DNA from: Rhizomucor pusillus
Taxonomy: Eukaryota; Mucoromycota; Mucoromycetes; Mucorales; Lichtheimiaceae
DNA: 64,000 nucleotides
NCBI GenBank assembly: GCA_900175165.2
Contig: FWWN02000640.1
Location: forward strand, 1 to 64,000
Reading direction: 5' to 3'
Part shown: piece by piece, positions 23,096-35,974 of the stretch
How the letters are laid out: every line of letters begins with the position of its first letter
Position numbering within the stretch: position 1 is the stretch's first letter
Notes under the pieces: model-generated
Seen by the model: the letters and a program-made list of their open reading frames with translations, nothing else
The model's database searches: none
What the model was told of the DNA's origin: nothing
Made by a program: the position numbers and the translations under genes

Positions 23096-26000
23096 CTAAA
23101 CTTTCAGTGGCCAAAGAAAGTGGGGCTTATCGGTATCAGACGAATCTGAGCTCGAAGACGACGAAGAGCTAGGTGAATCGGAGGAAGAAGAGGACGAGGA
23201 TGATGAGGATGATGAAGAAGAAGAGGAAGTTTCCTGAGCGCTGTTGGCTTTAGAGGTTTCACTAGGGCCCGAAAGCAACTTGCTTGCACCAGACTTCACG
23301 GTGTCACCAGCGCTAGCAATAGCAGAGCTTGCAGCTGCACCGGCAGATGCGACGGTAGAGTTGCTGTTGCTATCATCGCCATCATCCACTGTAGGCAACG
23401 AGATACCGAGAAGCGTGATATCCAAGGAACAAGGAACGTGGTCTTGCCAGTAGTAAAAGTAGGAAGAGTAACCGCCATCCGTTTCACCGACTTGGACAGT
23501 GACATTCTGTTGCAAGGAAAGCTGGATCTCGCCCTTGCCAAGAAGACCTAAAAGTTCACCGATATCGGATTCAACGTGGACCGGCATTTCTTCTGATCGA
23601 GCTTGGCCACCAGCAGGAACAGTAAGAGGATTGGGCAACTCATAGTCGATGGTACCCATCTTGTAAGGTTTTCCATCATTTTCGTTAGTGATATCAGCTT
23701 GCACTCTCTTGACCGTGTAAGGAGTCTTGAGGGGATTGTTCAAAGTGACCCAGGTGCTAGCCTTCTTTGATACAATGACGGAAGCTCTGGCCTGTACTTC
23801 TGCCTTTTCAACGAGATTGCTGACGATACCCTGCATGGTAGTTGCCAAGCGCACGGTGGAAAGACCATCCTTGAGAGAGGCGATCTCGGAAGACTCTGTC
23901 GAACCGGCGATCGTAAGAGGTGCTTGCGCGTTGGTCATGTAGATACTGACCATTTGGTCGACATATTCCCTGTGCGACGGATTCTTCATTTGCATAACAG
24001 CATCAAAAGTGTTGTTGCCAGGAACAATGTGGACATCCTTCATAAGGATCTTGCCGACTGAGGTCTGGTGCTCGTCCATGATAGCGTCCATGGTGAGATC
24101 GCCGATAGAGATGGTAATGTTGGATGGGTTGGCAAAGGAAACAGCGGTAGTTACTTCAATGTACTGTGGGATCATCAGATTATTAGATCAGTTTGAATTT
24201 TTGTATCTAGAATGCAAAGCAATACTCACGTCAGGTGTACCGCCAGTGACGTCCTGCTTGACGATGGTGGTCTGGCCGTTAAAGCTGTTGAAACCTGAGA
24301 AAGATAAATCAATGAATGGATGCCCAGGAACATCGTGATTTTCAACTTACCTGCAAGACTGCTCTGGACATCGAAGGTGATGTTGGTCAGCTTCAAGGAA
24401 CCGACGGCGGTGTCAGCAACAGAGTTGGCAGCACCTGAGAGACCAAAAGTGACATTGGTGCTTGAAGTAAGAGCCTTGACGAACGCATCAAAGACAGAGT
24501 GAGCATTGTCGTATACCGCGAATGGCAAGTTCTCGAACTGAGTGACCATCAAGTTGCTGTTGTCGGTAACCGCAGGCTCGTCAGGTACTTTGAGCTCGGC
24601 AACGTCGTTGCCGTTGTAGGAAGCCTTGACATCCATGTTGACTTGGCTGACACCCAGAGGGAAACCGAAAGGATTCTTGATCTGTGACTCGACGTGCTTG
24701 GAGCTAGCTGGAGGTGCGTAAGGATCCTTCGTGTAGTCAAGTTCCATATCCTTCATGGTGATAGAAGGAATCAACTCGGGTTTCGTGTCAGGTCCAGGCA
24801 ATGTGACGTTGGGAATACTGATACTCTGGAAACCGGTGGTGAGCCATCCAACTTGACCGTTGGGACCAGAGCCAGAAGCACCCTTGACAGTAAGCTGCGA
24901 ATCTTGAGCATTCAAGTAGTTGGTAAAGACCTTGGTGATAGCGTCGATACCCTCTTCGCTGTCTTGCTTGATAAGGCGGCCAACCATCTGCATGCTGCTG
25001 GTACCTCGTGGTGGGAAGGTAGCCATGCCATTCGAAGCCAAAGGACCCAGCAAAATATCGTCAAAGTAGGACTGGAAACCAGCGCCGTTCAGGATAAAGC
25101 CAATTTGACTTGGGTTCTGGATGGTCGTGTTGGCGATCAACTGGATACCACCCTGCGGATCGTTGGCAGGCAAGTCGAAGGAGTTGATGGTGACACAGTT
25201 CTGGAAGCCCTTGGCACCACCGAGAGTGACAAACTTGTTCATGCTGATGTTGGTGAAAGTGTAGCCGATAGCAGTAACATCAACAGAATTGGTGTAGATA
25301 TTCCAGACAAAGTCCTCGTTGTTGATCATGTATGCCGAGAATCGGCCCATGTAGTCTGCGTTGGAGATCGAAAACTCGCCGCTTACATTGAACTGTGCGC
25401 CAACATTCGGCTGAGTGTTGATAGTTGCCATGCTGACCTTTCCGAGCTCTTGTCCCTGCCACGCCACGGTGAGAGGAGCAGGGAAACTGATGGAGGCAGC
25501 CATGGGACCAGTGTTGGAGATAGAGCCAGCCATCTGTACCTTGAAGCCTTGATCGGTGGGTTCAGACAAGACAATACTGTCAAATCCGAGTTTCGAGCCA
25601 TTAACAATTTGCTGCACGATAGGCTGACCGACAACAGGAATAAGTCTGGTAACAGTCTCGTCGGTGCTGGTGTTGACATTGCTCTGAGAGAACTGCAAAG
25701 TGTTGGTGTACTGTCCAATAGTCAATCCAGAAGCCAGCTGCAGATCAACAGCGAGTGCTTTCATGGCTTGCATGACATAGCTAGAGATATTGAAGTTGTT
25801 GAACAAGCCTGGGTCAGCAGAAACCTGCTCCATACCAGCAACCTGGAAACCGCCCATGTTGAGCAAGGCGTCATAAGGGCGAGTATCCATGTTGGATTTG
25901 ACAACCAGTTGGCGAAGCAAAAGAGCAACAGCAGCAGGCTGAAGGTTCATCTGCATGTTGAGAGGAGAAGATAGGACAGTAGAGTGACCGGGGATGTTGA

Positions 26001-28282
26001 TGGGCGAGTTGCTGATATCTTGATCAATGTTGCCGACAGGCATGCCCTGGAAAGTGATGGCGGACTTGACGGAGGTGATGGACAGCGAAGCAGAGAAAGG
26101 ATTGGCAATGGATACTTGGACATTGACTACGCTGGTTTGAAGAGTGTCAGGAAGGACTGTCAGTGCAGAGCTTTGGATCAACGGAGACTTCAATCCAGGA
26201 AGAGTAGATTCAATCCGGATATCTGCGAGACCCTTCTCAAGAGAAGCAATAGCTGTGGATCGGTCAAAACCACTAATGTCAACCATGTTGTCTTGACCCA
26301 TCACAAAAGTGCTGAGCAAGTTTTGTCCAACGGGAGAGCTCTTGGGATCAAAGGTACCCAGAGCAATGACCGTGTTCGAACCGCGCTGCAAGGTGAGGTT
26401 GTAAAGAAGGACAGTACCAAGCTTGACTCCATTTGCCAGCATATTGAGGTGCACGTCGCCCGTGGCAATGCTAAAATCGGATGGATTGCCCATGGTAACG
26501 TTGATAGAGAGTTCCATGTATTCGGGCTGACCACCGGTAACATCGAGACTGTTGATGATAGTTGGTGTGCTGTTGAGGAACTGCATACCGTGCAAACTGG
26601 TAGGGACGTTGAAGGTGATGCCACCCAGCGTGATGTTACCAATTGGAGTCTGGGTCTTGGTCGTAGCTGAACCGCCAACTTGGAAGCTGTACAAGTCGGA
26701 TGCAGTCAAGGAATAAGTATAGTCATTGAACTGGTTCTCCTTGCCCTGGATAGCGGTGATGTTATCGTTGCTCATGGCAAATGACAAGCGGCCGGCAGCC
26801 TGGTCACAGTGAGAAGGTAACCACTGCGTAGTGATGGTTGCAAACTCTCCACTCTCGTTCGTACCCATCTTGAGATTCTGCTGGACTTCATAGATATTCA
26901 GAGAAAATCCAAAAGGAATCTGGAAACCCGCTACGACGTTGGGAGCGCTCATGACGGGAGAGTAAGGGGCACCCTCGCTGAATGCGAGATCAAGGTAACC
27001 CATTTCAACGGTCTTGATAATATCGAGAGGTTGGGGCACGCCGAGGCCGACATTCAGTTGAACAGACTGGAAACCTTGGGAGAGCCAAGTAATCGAGTTG
27101 TGGCCATCGGGAGCGGCAGAGACACCGGTAGCAGTGGTCTGAGACATCTTGCCACTGACATAGTTCGAGAAGAGCACGCCAACCTTCTCCAAAGCGGCCG
27201 GGTCAGTCTGAGGGATCAATGTACCCTTCAGCAGGATATCATTGTCACCCTTGACCAGTGTGACGTTCTCAGACTGGACCATACCGAGGTTGACCCCGTC
27301 GTAGCCGATACGAAGAGAGATGGTACCAAGCTGCACACTGACAGGGGAAGGACTGACCATGCGAGTACCCAATTCGACCTTGATACCGCCGTTGGGATCA
27401 TCAGAAGGCAACTGGAAGGACTGGATGGTAACATTTGGGAAACCATTCATACCTAGATTGGGCAAAATCTCTGTTAGCTAAGATATATACCAAAATAGGC
27501 ATTGCATGTGCTCTGTTGTGACTACGTGCTACTTGCCAGGTATAGCAACATTTTTGTCAAGATCGACTGTAGCGGTTCTGTTTAACCAAATTGTCAGAAT
27601 TTACAAAAAAAAATTGATGTTTTTCCATGTGATGAGATTCTCACCTTGATAAAGCAGTAATATCCAGTTTACCCTTGAGTTTCCAATAGAATGTTTCAGC
27701 GGCAAGCATTTCCTTTGCAAATGTTGCAAAGTACTCAGTATCTTGGATCATGAACGGCGTATCGGCCTTGAGTTCACCGGAACCTCCAGAAATGCTGCCG
27801 TCGGGCAAGGTGATGTTTCCAAGCAACGTATCATTGTAGTAAACATTGATAGGATTGTGGAATTTGAGCGATGCAGGGAACGGGCCGGTGTTGCTCATCT
27901 TTGACTCCATGTGCATGTAGAACGAGGTGTTCATATTGAGGTTGTCGCGTTTCTGGAGATTATCTGGCGGATTGAACGTGATCTGGGCATTGTCGACGTC
28001 GATACCGGCCTGGTTCATAAGCGATTGAGCGATCATTGGGAAGAATACAAAGACGACGAGACAAACAACGACAACGACAATGATTGCCGTGATAATCGAG
28101 CAAATGATCCAGTATTTCTTCTGCTTGTAGAATCGTCGTCGTGGAGGCGGTGGAGGCTTCTCCGAGTATTCTTCCATTACACCGCTTTCCATGCTGTTAG
28201 AATCCGAAGCACGGAGCAGATCGTTGCATTCGTTTGAGTCTGCAGCTAATGCCTTGCTTTCTTGATCAAAGTCTGCAGGCAT
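23096..28282 (-). CDS. Large single-pass membrane protein with DUF3712-type repeats
   Basis: Five exons: 28282-27645, 27577-27537, 27452-24351, 24294-24230, 24163-23096; 1,637 residues. The N-terminus is cytosolic (PPPPPRRRFYKQKKY), followed by one membrane segment (WIICSIITAIIVVVVVCLVV, about residues 60-85). A very long beta-rich, N-glycosylation-site-rich ectodomain follows and a Ser-rich tail ends it. The ectodomain appears to be two copies of a ~750-residue unit (about 90-838 and 839-1600). Compare GFPNVTIQSFQLPSDDPNGG with GFQNCVTINSFDLPANDPQGG, and DVTGGQPEYMEL with DVTGGTPDYIEV. I recognise fungal DUF3712 proteins; a link to yeast vacuolar Tag1-type proteins is only a possibility. Intron 2 has a GC donor (27536). 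An acceptor-like site just upstream of the start ATG suggests a 5' leader intron. Confidence 0.85.
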
Positions 28283-31200
28283 GGTTGATGGCGTCTGCAA
28301 AATTAAAACGAATGGAGTACGACTCTTTTGCAAATAAGTAAATAAAAGAAAAGAAACTGTCGAGAATCAAATCGGTCTATCCTATTGTGATTTGCGCAAC
28401 GCAGCGTTGTTTAAGCGCTGGTTGTTGTCAGAAGGTGTAAGGAAAAAACCGAAGTGGGAAGGATGGAACGAACGACTGGGCGAAAAGTGGCGACCAGATT
28501 GTGGGGGACCCTCGACTTTATATGGTCCTGCTGGCTCACAATACAAGGTAGATCTTCTCTTGCGGGCGGAACAGACATCTGGATCACGGACCCTAACCCC
28601 CATAATACACCGATAGGCCAGCAATTGAGCCCGCTCACCTTTCTAACAATGTATCACGAAGGTGGTGTTTTACTAATAAACGCTAGATCTGTACCTCCAT
28701 GTGAATTACCCATAGAAACGCGTTTTCTTTTGTTCTTGTCATGCTCGTTGTACGTTTTAATACTTTCTAAGCAAATTGTTTGCAATCTGATGGGCGTTTT
28801 GAATCGAAAACTATAGCGACGAGATAGTTTAAAGTTACTATGCCCCTTATGCCCTTCTGCAAACATTTGCAAACCGACAATATGAATTGCAATCCGACAG
28901 TGCAGCTCCCCTTTGCTTAGCGCTCAAGTTTCGCGGTAATTTGACCACAGTTACACAAAGTGGTACCTCGAAAACAAGTAAAAAAAAATAGCCTGCCACT
29001 ATGGCGATAGTGACACCACTCCGCCGGAATTGCTGTCGACAGCGTATGTTTTCAAGAGGATTATGAGGGTATTGATAGTTTACTGTAGGAGGCTAGATAT
29101 GTATCTCGGCAAATAAAGTGCAAAATAAGCTTACTTTCATTTAATTCACTGTTGCAGGGCTTCGCGCCGCAGGGGCCTACTCCGAAAGCAGAAACTATGC
29201 CTCGACCTGGATGTGATGTATATATATAAATTGAGACAGAATCTGCCGACAATACACATAGGATGAACGTCCAGATAGAGAAAGTATACAAGCTGCAAAG
29301 GGAAGAATATTTACAGTGGAAAAAGCGGAGCGGGTAGCAGCCGATGCGGAAAGTTAGAGGGCGTACTTAATCGTCGCTGATGATGCGCGACGCGAAAGAC
29401 TATTAGCTTCAGGACGCTGGACCGTAACAATGGTAGATCAACAGAGTGTCTACAATAACGGGTCAATATATAGATCCGTGCCAAGTATTTGATTTTTGAC
29501 AGATCTGTTAGTGTCCTGGTTATATCCAAAACCATCGACCGTGGGTATGAGAAAGTTTTCAGCCTCGTTAAGATTTGACATGTCCACGCGAACAATCCTT
29601 GATCCCACGCCAAGTTTCCGGCATTTTCCTTTCTCTTATACGCGTTTTTGCGATTGTTTTTGCGTACATATAAACATCTTCTCTCTTTCTTACTTTCGCC
29701 CTCTCGCTATGTATGAAAAAACTTTTAATGGGCTTGTCGGACAAGCCTGCCTTTTCAGGTTTAAGCTGTTCGTAAGCAAGAACCCCCCAACCCCACCGAT
29801 TTTTTCTTTTCTTTCTCGGTTCAACATCGTTTTCGTCGGCGCAAAAAGGTATAAAGTAGATCCCTGTTATTTATAGATGCTCGTATACTGCCGTCTGACT
29901 ATACTGCCGCAATTTACCCCGCAATTGAAGGAAAAAAAAGTAAGCATAGAGATTGACCCGGTCGAACATTACAGCGTGAACAGGCCAGCTTCCAGCTGTA
30001 CTGCTCAACTTCTTCATGTAAAAAACCTGCAGATCAGCATCTGTCAAATACATGTCACATGCTGTAGCGTAGTATTCTGTTAATTAACCTTCCGTGGGAA
30101 TCTCACGAGTGAGATCGAAAAAAGAAAGTTTACCAGGAGCCAAACGCGTACAAAAAGCCCTCTCTTCATCAAACAAAGTCCGCGCTAACTCGAAGGATGC
30201 CCAAGTAACGCAAAGTCCAGTGGTGCAAGATCATTGTACACGCACGAGCAAGTACAACCCAAAAGAGGTTTACAGCAACCAGGGCAATCATTGAAACTGT
30301 GAAAATGTCTTGAACCCTCGGAAACGAAATTGCGATGTTAGAGGTGTAGATTTGTTCTGCCTGGAGCAAGGCAGCGAGCGGTTAAGCAGCTAGTGCATGC
30401 GGAAAATTCGGGACTTTGCAGGAAAAATTCAGGGACACACTTGACAAGAAACGAGTAACCAGAGGTTCGGTTGCACACCTTATTTTTTGCTGCACACACC
30501 ACAGGTGCTGCTGCGAGAGCAACAGTGCAGACACAAAATTTTTAATTAAATTTTTTTTCTGGGTCACTTGCACGAGCCTGTGTAGAAAAGCAAAGATTTG
30601 GTTCCCAAACGTTGCACATCATCCAGCAAACTTGTCGTCGTCAGCTCAGAAAGCATGCGTTCTTTCTCTTGGTGCAACATGCTGATGTAGCCAGAACGTT
30701 GATGGTCTATCAGCAGTGTCACTACAGTAACCGGGAGGAAAGATAGTGAGACATTGCGCAACATTTCACCTCATCATCCTCAGTTATGACTCGACTTTCT
30801 CTGCAAGTATTGATAGTCATAATTAGAATAGTCTCTGAAATCAAGCGCTTTCAAAATATATGAGCTTTAATGCTTCATCTGTCAACTCTTCACCATCTGA
30901 TAAACATGCTGAACGTAGATCACAAGGATTGCACGAATTATGTTACAATTGCGTTCCTGAAAACATGTCCCCCTGAGAATTTCTGTGTGACAGACAACGA
31001 CACTTATCGATCTGTTAGTCTATATTCGCCGATATCGCTGTGTGTCCTTTATTTGCATAATTCCAAGTGTTGATCATTAGATGGAAATGAATAAAAAAAA
31101 TAAGCTACAAAGAGACAGACTCCCAGCAATGCAAGCAACATCCCTTCAACCATCAAGCATAAATACAAAGAGCGCGAGGACTGAAAGCTGTGTACGTAGA

Positions 31201-33999
31201 CGACTGTCAACAGGTTTATTCATTTCCATTCTCATGCATTAAATGAATAGTGCCATTCAGCTCACACTGACATGAAAACACATTAGCCAACGATATACCC
31301 AGGACCACCGCGAGGAAGCAGCACTTGCCAGTTCCCACCTTCCGCAGGAAGACACAGCCACCGACTTGATGTGCCGAAGGACAACTGCTAAAGGCCAACT
31401 TCCTGTAGAGGAGCCCAATAGCCTGAAAGCCATTGAGACTTTCCAGCCTTTTGTCCGTGCAGTCTTGAAGTCATTTCAACTTGGAATCCAAAGCACTGAG
31501 TTCTCAGCATTTCGATACGTATCTTTGCTCTCGGTGCATCAGGTTTTGCAAGGAAACCTAAAAGAAAAGCAGGTGAAATATAATCCTCTCGCAATCCAAA
31601 ACGTAAAACTAGTTATCGTCACCATAGTCTCCTTGACGCGTATCCTGATTTGCAATTTGGGATTGGGCGCTTTGGAGCGGGGTGCATAGAGGTCGCCATC
31701 ATCTCTGCTGTTGCTTTACCCTCCCAAGAGCGGACATCAGAAATCAACACAGTCTTTGCACCATAAATGTGTTGACTGTGCTGCCTGTAACACCTATCCT
31801 GCAATATGTATGCAGAAGATAGAGGAAGTGCCACCATAGCAATAGTATATCAGAGACGTGCCTACGAGAGAGTGACATTAAAGCAACACCGAAAGCAGTG
31901 AGTAGCCACCTACGATTGTGCGAGTGTTCACGCGTTGCTATCATACTAGACTTGCCACAGGTAGCTCAAAAGAACCAGACCGGCGTTCGAGTGCCATTCG
32001 AAGTATGTACTGGGATCAAGACCAAAATATTTGAGGCCTACCTATGTAGCCATTTGTGAGCCAAAACTATTTTGTTTACCTTGGTACATGGAGTTGGCGC
32101 TCTGACTAGATGAGCACGAAGCAAAAACATTATATTTCAGACTCTCGCATTGTGGCAAAAAGCTCGCATTTTCTATACATCCTTTTCCTTCGTTGTCTTT
32201 TGGTAGCCTTTCGCTGTATCATATATCATGCAGTTCATGCAGTTTCTTTTTTGTGCAACCTTCCCTGCAATTGTATCGGCCCTCGCAGAAGTAAATTTTT
32301 CAACAGGGTTTTCGAGCGAAGACTTCGCTTTACTTTTGAGTCTTATATGCTAGTGTGTATCTTTGATGCGAAATTCTGTTACTGCAGGCTTTAAGCATTC
32401 GGTACGTACTCTTCTCGTATCTGTACGAGGATTATGCGCCGAGGGCGTCACCAGTCAATTCAAACGCCGTCTGGAAGCTATAAAAGGGCGGATTTCTGGT
32501 GCTGCTTCTTGGTGCTAAAGACCAGTCGCTTACGCCGTAGCAGATTACGTTCACTGTTGTGTGGCATAACGATGTAAGGGACAGAATTTTTGGTCTCTCT
32601 CTCCCTCAATTAACTAAATGAACTAGCAATTCAGGCAGTTGAGGGAAATTGATGCTGACGATTGCTTCTTTAAGTCTTAGGGCCCCAGAGCCCATAATTT
32701 TTGGAACCTGGCTCTCGTGACGCACAATCACAAATAATGAAAACGAAAGTATGAACTCTAGCTAGTCCTCAGCAATGCAGTCTTGCAATTTAGCTGTAGC
32801 GAATGTCGCCTTTTTTCATGTCAATCTTGGGTTTTGGGTGATTAGTCTAGTCTGTTACAAGTATACTTTGAGTTGCCTCGTTCCTTTACTCTTGTCTCTT
32901 TTTTGATCTTGCAATGCTGTGGACGGTTGTTGCTTGCTTAGATCTCGTTGCGAAAACTACGCGACGACATTGTACGAGGAGCCTCGCAAAGTTCTTTCCC
33001 CCGTTTATCTACATTTGCAGAGTTGATGAGCTGCTGCTATTCTGATTGGTGCAGCAAGCGCAACGGCCGTGTTTAACGGTCCAGCTCGGTGGGAAGTTAC
33101 TCATAAAAGAGATATTTTGATGGCATCCTTTGAGACGACGAAACAATCTATATTAGCACATCTCTTACTCACAATTTGATTTTGTTCGTGCCGCATAGCT
33201 TCCAATATTGTAGATGGGCGCTGTACGCGCTCCATTTCGATTTTCTAGACCATTGCTCTGCACGTAATAATCCACATAGCCACTAGAGTTCAGCATCTGT
33301 AAATGATAACAAATTGTCATCTTGGACCCAGGTAATCCATTTGTTATGCATGTTTTCAACAAGGAATTCAAGTGGTTGAAGCATAACTATTGGAATTGCT
33401 GCAGCAAGATAAATATGTGGTTCCTGTGATTTGTTTCTGAAAGTCCTGTTATTTTGCAAACGTTGTTGATCGAACAAACAACTGCGAAGATGGAATTAAT
33501 CGGCATGCCTAAAGAATACCTCAAATAACCAGCATATCGTTTACATTGATCCTTAAGGCTATTCTCCGCATATGTATACACATAAGATTTGGTAGTTATT
33601 TGGCAAGTACATAGATAAGCCAGTTCAAACGTATCTGTCTACAATGCCTTGCTTCGCCGGTATAAATGATTCGCAACCATAGAAACAGAGAATGGAAAAG
33701 CATGGATGCAACGTGCAAAATAATCCCGAAACACAGTAAACTGGATAAAATGCATTGAATTAATAATCATCCATTGTTGTACCGGGTTTTGCAAAGCAGC
33801 GGCAGTCGTCAAAATATTGGAAAAAAAGACGATGAGATGTGGTTGTCAATGATGGAAGGAAGGAGGTGAGAGGAGGAGGAAGAGGAATAATTGTCGCTGG
33901 TTGAAATTTCTACCGAATGCGGTGGCAGGACCAGCAGACCCACAAAAATGGCATTGGACTGAGAACCATTGACCCTCCCTTTCTCCGGAATCAAAGACA
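28283..33999. other. 5.7-kb gene-poor stretch
   Basis: Several ORFs of 60-110 codons occur on both strands, but none shows a recognisable domain, a convincing splice pattern or biased composition. A core-promoter-like TATA box lies near 32479. The last 200 bp before 34000 are the eS28 promoter. It may contain unannotated non-coding RNAs or decayed repeats that I cannot recognise. Confidence 0.5.
32479..32486 (+). promoter_or_regulatory. Possible TATA box
   Basis: TATAAAAG is followed about 90 bp later by ATG, whose last base opens a GTAAGG donor (32572-32580). A possible acceptor (GTCTTAG) ends near 32679. The deduced peptide after splicing is very short, so the transcript is doubtful. Confidence 0.25.
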
Positions 34000-34366
34000 A
34001 TGGTACGTACAGACCCACACATACAACAGCAATGGTGTGCAACAACATGTTTGGATGATTGCGGATTGATTTATGGATGATGGATGGATGGCGACGGATA
34101 ACCTCGAAAAAAGAAGTGTTCTGTGTGAATCACCGTAGTAACTGGATTCAATTACATTGTAGGAAGCTGCCAAGCAACCTGTTAAGCTTGCTCGCGTTAT
34201 CAAGGTCCTCGGCCGTACCGGCTCCCGTGGTGGTGTCACTCAAGTTCGTGTCGAATTCATGGATGACACCAACCGTAGCATCATTCGTAACGTCAAGGGC
34301 CCCGTCCGCGAAAACGACATCCTCTGCCTCTTGGAATCCGAACGTGAAGCTCGCCGTCTCCGTTAA
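34000..34366 (+). CDS. RPS28: Ribosomal protein eS28
   Basis: Two exons: 34000-34002, which is only the start codon, and 34163-34366; 68 residues, the normal size for eS28. The second exon encodes [36 protein letters not shown] and the C-terminal [10 protein letters not shown], which are near-invariant in this small-subunit protein. The intron is 160 bp, long for this window, and has a strong GTACGT donor directly after the ATG. The frame requires this join, because no other in-frame ATG lies near the acceptor. A poly(A) signal AATAAA follows at 34392-34397. A longer ORF overlapping it in another frame (34059-34562) is a shadow. Confidence 0.95.
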
Positions 34367-34908
34367 AAAGCACACGAATTTCCAAAATGTCAATAAAATA
34401 GGTGCAGCGCGGCAGCTCTCTGTCCGTCGACAATCGAGCACCCTCATTCTCAGAATTCTGGAAGACAACAACCCTTTTCGTATATATGGGAGCTATGCAG
34501 GGCGTGTGTCTTTTGTTGGCAAGGACGCCAAGAGAGAGAGACAGAGAATTGAGCATTGCTGATAATTAGCTGTTAGTACTGTTGCATTGAACGGTTCCTA
34601 CGTCAAAGTACAAAGTCGTAGTAGGTACTACCGCACATTTGCAGTTTGGTGTGAGTTTTGGCGCTGTCACTTGAAATGCAAAAGCTACAGCGAAGATGTC
34701 TATAAGATAGCGTTTCAACAGATATTTTTACATGTATACCGGATCTCAATCCATGATATGCAAAATGTGTGATGAGAATGGTGTTTTCAGGGTCACTGGA
34801 GTGATAACAATATATTTGTGTTTGATCTCGTGATGGGACACTCAGGTCCCTCAAAAGTCCCCGATTGAACACTGAGTTGTCTAAACGTACGCGGGTCCCC
34901 GCAACCTC
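34367..34908 (+). promoter_or_regulatory. eS28 3' region and TMEM170 upstream region
   Basis: This 542-bp interval lies between two plus-strand genes. It contains the eS28 polyadenylation signal and presumably the TMEM170 promoter. No further gene seen. Confidence 0.4.
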
Positions 34909-35538
34909 ATGTCTTCCCATTTTCGACTACCTTATGGGTATTCAGGTGCACCTCCCTGGCCGGCATTGTACTGGCCATTCAGCTCTGATTTTGACGCTGC
35001 AAACTTAATCGCTGATGTGCCACATTCTCTGTATTATTTGCGAGGTATGGGTCCAAAGTGTAGCTGTATCAAGCAGTCGATATCTCACATTCGGTTAGAT
35101 ATATGGAAGTTTACCGTGATCTGGTCAGTGATATTTGGCCTCGCAGTCTATCTCCCGGCAGGTAACAATGTTGCATGTAAAGAAAAAGTTGAAAAGAAAA
35201 ATTCACGCTGATCTACTAGGTATGTGGGCATTCCTCATGTTTGCCAAAGCCAGAACTTTGCGATGGTACACGTTGATCATGATACCGTTCATCTTTGTCG
35301 TTGCCGGGTCCTTGGCATCCTTTGTTACCGGCAGTATTATAGGTAAATGCATCTTCTTCACTTGGTCGCAAGATCTGACTGAATGTTGATGGTATTTCCA
35401 TTCCTAGGAGTTGCACTGGCGCTTGTGTACAACTCTGGTTTTTTCGTCATGTCCACTTGGATACCGTTTCTATGGTCACTCATACAAATTCTCGTCGTCA
35501 TGGCCGGCAGTTACTCGACCATCACCACCATTCTTTGA
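34909..35538 (+). CDS. TMEM170-like integral membrane protein
   Basis: Four exons: 34909-35044, 35099-35161, 35220-35342, 35408-35538; 150 residues. After a soluble N-terminus (MSSHFRLPYGYSGAPPWPAL) come several hydrophobic segments: KFTVIWSVIFGLAVYLPAG, WYTLIMIPFIFVVAGSLASF and STWIPFLWSLIQILVVMAGS. The stretch ALVYNSGFFVMSTWIPFLW and the ending SYSTITTIL are characteristic of the Tmemb_170 family. Animal TMEM170A shapes ER and nuclear-envelope membranes. The role in fungi is not established, so function is inferred from the family only. All introns are short GT-AG. Confidence 0.82.
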
Positions 35539-35974
35539 ACATTATCAACCAGATCATCATCGTTATTCCTCGCACCCAATGCACCAAAGCATCTATACCA
35601 GCAGAATTGTTCTCTATACAGTACTTTAATATCTACATCATTGTATCTATACCACGAATATAAACATTTATGTGTCTGCAACGCACGACTTGCTAAGAAT
35701 CTCATAGTCAAATTTGCGCGCCATGAGGGCTGAAAGGCATGCTCCTGGAGAGATTTCATCGAGTTCAAATCTACATACAGATTTACATGCGTGTGAGATT
35801 ATGATTGTAGAGGGACTTTTTACGTTATGATAACTTGCCCCATCTTTCCGGTATAAAATCGAAAGGCTTCCTTGTTGGCTGTCACAACAGGAATAAGGTA
35901 ATTGCGACAACGGCAACGGTTTCAACATCCATACCTTTAAAGACTGTAAGCATTACTTTATCCATCTTCCAGTA

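Noticed and set aside
24694..25974. Plus-strand ORF of 426 codons
   Set aside because: It lies wholly antisense to the main exon of the DUF3712 gene, has no start context, and its composition is what the other strand's codon bias would produce. Shadow.
31366..31689. Plus-strand ORF of 107 codons in the gene-poor stretch
   Set aside because: No domain, no leader or promoter signal, and overlapping ORFs of equal quality on the other strand.
34059..34562. Plus-strand ORF of 167 codons
   Set aside because: Overlaps the eS28 coding exon in another frame. The eS28 frame is near-invariant in evolution.
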